Below are positions 60,691 through 64,000 of a stretch of DNA of 64,000 nt, piece by piece. Where the stretch lies: positions 12,034 to 76,033 of the forward strand of contig JAHZHZ010000009.1 in assembly GCA_019419995.1 (NCBI GenBank). Reading direction: 5' to 3'. The translations under genes and the position numbers were made by a program. Numbering within the stretch: position 1 is the first letter of the stretch; each line of letters begins with the position of its first letter. The notes beneath the pieces were generated by a model that searched no databases, was not told the origin of the DNA, and saw nothing but the letters and a program-made list of their open reading frames with translations. The DNA comes from Clostridiales bacterium. GTDB taxonomy: Bacteria; Bacillota; Clostridia; Christensenellales; Aristaeellaceae.

Positions 60691-61539
60691 GTGCTGGTAA
60701 CCACGAAGGAAATGTTGCTGGACGCCCAGGAGCGAGGGTACGCCGTGGGTGCATTCAATGTAGAGAACATGGAAATGGTACAGGCAGTGGTGGCTGCTGC
60801 AGAGGAATTGCATTCCCCTGTGATTCTGCAAACCACACCTTCAACTCTGCGATACGCTGCGCCTGAAATGTATTTGGCCAATGTCCGGGCTATGGCGGAA
60901 CGTTGCGCCGTGCCGGTAGCCATGCACCTGGACCATGGCAGCAGTTTTGAACTGGCCATGCAGGCTTTCCGGGCAGGCTACACCTCCATTATGATCGATG
61001 GTTCCAAGCTGTCGTTGGAGGAAAATATTGACCTGAGCCGCCGCGTTACGGAAGCTTGCCATCCTGCGGGGATTCCTGTAGAGGCGGAACTGGGCAAGGT
61101 GGGCGGCAAGGAAGACGATCTGGTCAACGTCGATGACAATCCCTACACCGATCCAAATGAAGCCGTGCGCTTTGTGGCGGAATCCCATGCGGATTTTCTG
61201 GCCGTGGGTATTGGAACGTCTCATGGCATCTATAAGGGCGAACCAAAGGTAAACGTACAGCGCCTGAAGGAGATCCACCAGGTGATTTCCATCCCCCTGG
61301 TGATGCATGGCACTTCGGGCGTGCCGGATGATGTGGTGCGTCAATGCGTGAAAAATGGCATTTGTAAGGTGAATTATGCTACGGATCTGCGCATTGCCTT
61401 CACCCGGGGCGTGCGTAGCGTACTCAGCGAAAATCCGGATGTGTACGATCCTAAAAAATACTGTGCCCGTGGTCGCGAAGAAGTGAAAGCGTATGTGATG
61501 GATAAAATTAAGGTCTGCGGAAGCGATCAGAAGGCGTAA
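60691..61539 (+). CDS. Class II ketose-bisphosphate aldolase, GatY/KbaY/FbaA type
   Basis: A 282-residue zinc aldolase. AVGAFNVENMEMVQAVVAAA, the zinc site AMHLDHGSSFE (about residues 79-89), VEAELGKVGGKED, VGIGTSHGIYKG and VMHGTSGVPDD are the class II landmarks. Beside GatZ the likely substrate is tagatose-1,6-bisphosphate, giving dihydroxyacetone phosphate and glyceraldehyde-3-phosphate. Fructose-bisphosphate or a ketose-1-phosphate cannot be excluded. GTG start at 60691 behind GAGGAGGAAGG. It ends the operon. Confidence 0.92.
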   Translation: MLVTTKEMLLDAQERGYAVGAFNVENMEMVQAVVAAAEELHSPVILQTTPSTLRYAAPEMYLANVRAMAERCAVPVAMHLDHGSSFELAMQAFRAGYTSIMIDGSKLSLEENIDLSRRVTEACHPAGIPVEAELGKVGGKEDDLVNVDDNPYTDPNEAVRFVAESHADFLAVGIGTSHGIYKGEPKVNVQRLKEIHQVISIPLVMHGTSGVPDDVVRQCVKNGICKVNYATDLRIAFTRGVRSVLSENPDVYDPKKYCARGREEVKAYVMDKIKVCGSDQKA

Positions 61540-61553
61540 GATTTTTGGAAGCG

Positions 61554-61600
61554 AAAGATCCCCCGTTACCCAAAGTGGGAAATGGGGGATCTTTCTATAT
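61554..61600 (+). terminator. Intrinsic terminator of the sugar operon
   Basis: AAAGATCCCCC (61554-61564) pairs with GGGGGATCTTT (61584-61594), followed by CTATAT. The stretch from here to 61744 contains no gene I can support. Confidence 0.85.
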
Positions 61601-61744
61601 CTATAAAAATCTTGGGAGAAAAGTGGGGTGGATGGGAAAGGGGGAGAAGGAAATTTGGCGCATTTGGAGGTGAGAGAACTGTGCCACTAGAAGAAAAAAC
61701 TGGTGGCGAAAAATATAAAAATATGGATTTAAGATGTATCCATT

Positions 61745-61790
61745 AAAAAATTGAACGGGCTTTTTGACGACGGAGACGGAGCGGCCCGTT
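61745..61790 (-). terminator. Terminator of the XRE regulator gene
   Basis: On the minus strand AACGGGC (61790-61784) pairs with GCCCGTT (61760-61754), followed by CAATTTTTTAA. It lies 14 bases after the stop codon at 61804. Confidence 0.75.
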
Positions 61791-61803
61791 ATTCTTTGAA
61801 GGT

Positions 61804-62886
61804 TTAGTTTGTTACCTGGTTGTTGTATGCTTCCAGTTTTGTCCGGTATTTGGACAGCAGTTCATGAAAATCGGGGTTTTCTCTCAGAAAGTCGCAGTCT
61901 GGGCTGTTTTCTAAATTTTTAAGCAGGGGGTTGAGCATTCGCCGCAGATCGGGCGCCTGTCCGCTAGAAGGAATGTAATGGTACAGCGTCGTTTCTCCCG
62001 GCAACCAGGGTTTGTCGATGGCTCCCAGCAGCTGATCCAGTAGAGGAAGGGCACTTTGTGCATCTTTGCGTTCCACGGCCATCATCAGTGGAGCAATGGC
62101 AGCGTTGTAATTCCACTGTTCAAAGAGCAGTGAGGCTTTTTGCGAAATTTCGGCAAGCTGCTGGGCGCGGAGGGCGTTTCCGGTCTTTGCCTCAATTTCC
62201 ATCAGTTTCATCAGATGATTCTGGACGTCGTTGATGCCTGTCAGCACGGCTCGGGCCATCAGGGCGCCTGCCTCGCTGAATTCTCCGCGCCGGATGTACA
62301 ATTCCGCTTGTAACAGGCGCTTATCCATTGGAGAGGGTTCCGGAAGCTGATCCAGCATGCGTTGGGCTTCGGAATTATTTTCAGCCTGAAGATAGCGCCC
62401 CGCCAGCATAAACAGTGCCCGATTGCGGATGTCCGGATTGGATGCAGTGCTCATTCGCTCATACCATTCCAGAATCTGTTGCTGGAGGGAAAGATGACTG
62501 TGCTGCTCTTCACCGGATAACACAAGTAGACCGTCCAAAGTGATGGCCAACTGAAAGCAGAGGGATTCACAGTTGGGAAATTCCCGGATCATTTTCTCAG
62601 CCTGTTCAAAGGCGGCTTCCAATCCCAGGCGGGTGCTGGTGTCGTTTACTTCCTTTATTCTGTCGAGGATTTCCTGTTCGCTCAGACTTTTATAAAAACA
62701 AAACAGCTCGTTCATATCAATTTCCAACAGCCGCGCCAGCGGAGGTAATAACCCCACATCAGGGCAGGTGCTTCCCTTTTCCCACTTGTTTACGGCGGGC
62801 GCTGTTACACCGAGGCGATCCGCAAGTTGTTCCTGAGTCATCCCAAGGGCACGGCGCCGTTGGGCGATGATCTGATTCATGGACAT
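61804..62886 (-). CDS. XRE family regulator with C-terminal helical repeat region
   Basis: A 360-residue protein. The Cro/C1-type HTH is MNQIIAQRRRALGMTQEQLADRLGVTAPAVNKWEKG (residues 3-38), then PDVGLLPPLARLLEIDMNELF. Residues 75-360 are all-helical with TPR-like pairs (LEAAFEQAEKMIREFP, FMLAGRYLQAENNSEAQRMLDQLP). This layout resembles regulators that sense peptides or proteins, but no signal gene is adjacent. The start chosen is the ATG at 62886 behind GGAGGAAAAAAG; upstream in-frame ATGs are rejected. Confidence 0.88.
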   Translation of the reverse strand: MSMNQIIAQRRRALGMTQEQLADRLGVTAPAVNKWEKGSTCPDVGLLPPLARLLEIDMNELFCFYKSLSEQEILDRIKEVNDTSTRLGLEAAFEQAEKMIREFPNCESLCFQLAITLDGLLVLSGEEQHSHLSLQQQILEWYERMSTASNPDIRNRALFMLAGRYLQAENNSEAQRMLDQLPEPSPMDKRLLQAELYIRRGEFSEAGALMARAVLTGINDVQNHLMKLMEIEAKTGNALRAQQLAEISQKASLLFEQWNYNAAIAPLMMAVERKDAQSALPLLDQLLGAIDKPWLPGETTLYHYIPSSGQAPDLRRMLNPLLKNLENSPDCDFLRENPDFHELLSKYRTKLEAYNNQVTN

Positions 62887-62938
62887 CTTTTTTCCTCCCA
62901 TATGTTCGTTTGCTTTGCAGAGGCCTCCTGCTGGTTTT

Positions 62939-62967
62939 ATTATAGCGCAGGAGAAAGTGCTGCACAA
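62939..62967 (-). promoter_or_regulatory. Promoter of the XRE regulator gene
   Basis: TTGTGC (62967-62962), a 17-base spacer and TATAAT (62944-62939) on the minus strand, 53 bases before the start codon. Confidence 0.65.
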
Positions 62968-63084
62968 TTGAATGCTTTTTAAATTCCAGGACAAAAAAAT
63001 AACCTCCGGTTATTTTCGGAGGTGTATGTGCAGATGATAAATGAAAAGAAGAAATCGGACCTTTAACAAATTCTATAGAGAATC

Positions 63085-63121
63085 AAAGGGGGATGGCCCA
63101 TTTAGGACCGTCCCCCCCTTT
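63085..63121 (-). terminator. Hairpin after hsp20
   Basis: AAAGGGGGA (63085-63093) pairs with the C-rich TCCCCCCCTTT (63111-63121), 13 bases past the hsp20 stop. The following minus-strand sequence is not T-rich. A further hairpin, ACCTCCG / CGGAGGT, lies at 63002-63023. Confidence 0.6.
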
Positions 63122-63133
63122 GAAATGTTGAGA

Positions 63134-63589
63134 TTATTCAATTGCCAGTGTCCGAGATTCTGGAAGTGCTTCCTGCTTCTTGGGCATGTACAGCTTGAGC
63201 ACGCCGTCTTCATATTTGGCACGCATACCTTCGGTGTTTACGCCGGAGAGATCAAATTCCCGGCTGTAACTGCCGTAGCTGCGCTCGCTGCGGATGACGC
63301 GGTTATTTTTATCCTTTTCGTCATGGTTGGAATGCCGCTCAGCATGCACGGTGAGCACATCGCCGTTGATGTCCAGATGAATGTCTTCCTTGGCAAAGCC
63401 GGGAAGATCGGCTTCCAGCAGATAGGCGTCGCCGGTATCGGTAATATCGGTCTTGAATTCACTCAGCGCATTGTTGTCAAAAAATCCGAAGGGATTTGAG
63501 AAGAAGCGGCGTTCAAATTCATCCATATCGCGGAAGGGATTGTAATTGGAAACGCTATTTTTGCGGCTATAAGGTCTAAGTTCAAACAT
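63134..63589 (-). CDS. Small heat-shock protein Hsp20
   Basis: A 151-residue alpha-crystallin-type chaperone. The N-terminal arm has FRDMDEFERRFFSNPFGFF. The crystallin domain runs from FKTDITDTGDAYLLEADLPGFAKEDIHLDINGDVLTVHAER to REFDLSGVNTEGMRAKYEDGVLKLYMPKK (the conserved G-V-L), and the tail includes SRTLAIE. It holds unfolding proteins as oligomers. The ATG at 63589 lies behind AGGAGGTATTG. A long CIRCE-like palindrome lies 236 bases upstream, so HrcA control is possible. Confidence 0.95.
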   Translation of the reverse strand: MFELRPYSRKNSVSNYNPFRDMDEFERRFFSNPFGFFDNNALSEFKTDITDTGDAYLLEADLPGFAKEDIHLDINGDVLTVHAERHSNHDEKDKNNRVIRSERSYGSYSREFDLSGVNTEGMRAKYEDGVLKLYMPKKQEALPESRTLAIE

Positions 63590-63772
63590 AATCAATACCT
63601 CCTCGCAATTTCAATTGCTCGATTATTATATTTCCACGGTTCTTTTTTTTTCATGCGCGCCGACCAGAACCGCCGTGGTCTTTGCGCTTTCCGAAGACTG
63701 TTATCAGGAAATTCTTCGGATTTCTCGGACCGGTTTCCCGGGCTCTTTGTTCCTTTCCCTTGGAACAACTGT

Positions 63773-63800
63773 ATTATAGACCTGATTTATTACAAATCAA
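63773..63800 (-). promoter_or_regulatory. Candidate promoter of hsp20
   Basis: TTGATT (63800-63795), a 16-base spacer and TATAAT (63778-63773) on the minus strand. It gives a leader of about 175 bases before the hsp20 start. Confidence 0.55.
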
Positions 63801-63824
63801 GGTCAAAACTATTTCAAAACAATT

Positions 63825-63861
63825 AATTGTTAGCACTCTATCAAAACGAGTGCTAACAATT
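63825..63861. promoter_or_regulatory. Second CIRCE element with extended arms
   Basis: The core TTAGCACTC-N9-GAGTGCTAA (63830-63856) is exact. The arms extend to 14 bases each (AATTGTTAGCACTC and GAGTGCTAACAATT). It lies between hsp20 (minus) and a tRNA promoter (plus), 24 bases upstream of the predicted hsp20 -35 and 38 bases upstream of the tRNA -35. Confidence 0.93.
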
Positions 63862-63899
63862 TGCTGGCAGAGAATTTTGATTATCGTGGCAGGAAAGGC

Positions 63900-63928
63900 T
63901 TGACATTCGGGGTGGATTCATGTATAAT
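63900..63928 (+). promoter_or_regulatory. Promoter of the tRNA-Trp gene
   Basis: TTGACA (63900-63905), a 17-base spacer and TATAAT (63923-63928): a consensus promoter, with the tRNA beginning 21 bases after the -10. Confidence 0.85.
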
Positions 63929-63949
63929 AATGTCCGTTCGTAAGAATGT

Positions 63950-64000
63950 AGGGGCATGGTGTAATGGTAACACGTGGGTCTCCAAAACCTTTGTTGAGGG
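63950..64000 (+). tRNA. tRNA-Trp (CCA), 5' part, cut by the window edge
   Basis: The acceptor strand is AGGGGCA (63950-63956), the D stem GTGT/ACAC (63959-63962, 63970-63973) encloses AATGGTA, and the anticodon loop is CTCCAAA with CCA at 63982-63984. The 27-31/39-43 stem reads TGGGT and ACCTT, leaving a U-U and a G-U pair at its outer end. The T arm and 3' end lie outside the window. Confidence 0.85.

Noticed and set aside
1..64000. CRISPR arrays, insertion sequences, prophage genes or toxin-antitoxin pairs
   Set aside because: I saw no regularly spaced repeats, transposase, integrase or phage structural motifs, and no paired small toxin and antitoxin genes.

Overview
The window looks like chromosomal DNA of a mid-to-high GC member of the Bacillota, most likely class Clostridia. 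The evidence is the block hrcA-grpE-dnaK-dnaJ-prmA-rsmE-mtaB-hit-rpsU behind a CIRCE element, the block rpmE-(DUF1385)-prmC-prfA-tsaC2, a Rho factor with a very long N-terminal insertion, TTGACA/TATAAT promoters, and AGGAGG ribosome binding sites with ATG, GTG and TTG starts. One odd trait is that the three solute-binding proteins lack a lipobox cysteine and end their signal peptides in AxA-like sites. I cannot place the organism below class from sequence alone. I see no phage, insertion sequence or CRISPR array.

Layout. 1-2.9 kb (minus strand): a partial DegV protein, an acetyltransferase overlapping a mannitol-1-phosphate-dehydrogenase-like gene, and a small secreted protein. 3.0-7.2 kb: a MarR-controlled heterodimeric ABC exporter. 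7.3-8.5 kb: two convergent acetyltransferases. 8.5-12.8 kb (minus): translation genes tsaC2, prfA, prmC, a DUF1385 membrane protein and rpmE. 12.9-21.7 kb: the heat-shock operon followed by RNA-modification genes, hit and rpsU. 21.8-25.8 kb: an RNA/DNA methyltransferase-like gene, rho and a DUF2284 protein. 26.0-31.0 kb: a complete Liv-type amino-acid ABC importer. 31.1-32.8 kb: a Cys-rich DxDxDG-repeat exported protein, an ECF sigma factor and an RsgI-like anti-sigma factor. 32.8-37.7 kb: a DUF362 iron-sulfur protein, a MATE exporter behind a structured leader with a terminator (guanidine-IV/mepA riboswitch candidate), a divergent MarR regulator and a sodium:solute symporter.

38.4-48.4 kb holds an oligopeptide-type ABC importer (B, C, A, D, F) followed by a cytosolic prolyl oligopeptidase and two tandem amidohydrolase-fold proteins. 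The first of these has lost its metal ligands, while the second keeps them. This reads as a peptide uptake and intracellular breakdown unit. 49.2-61.6 kb is a sugar or polyol unit: a LacI regulator, an ABC importer with two different permeases, a FucU/RbsD mutarotase, an FGGY kinase, a GatD-like dehydrogenase, an aldo/keto reductase and GatZ plus GatY. It resembles the tagatose-phosphate branch of galactitol breakdown, but is fed by an ABC importer instead of a PTS. 61.8-64 kb carries an XRE regulator, an Hsp20 with a long-armed CIRCE upstream, and the start of tRNA-Trp at the window edge.

The best leads are the MATE leader RNA, the dead/live amidohydrolase pair, the small sigma/RsgI/Cys-rich locus, and the ABC-fed tagatose-type operon. 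All functions are assigned from visible motifs and gene order. No database search was run.
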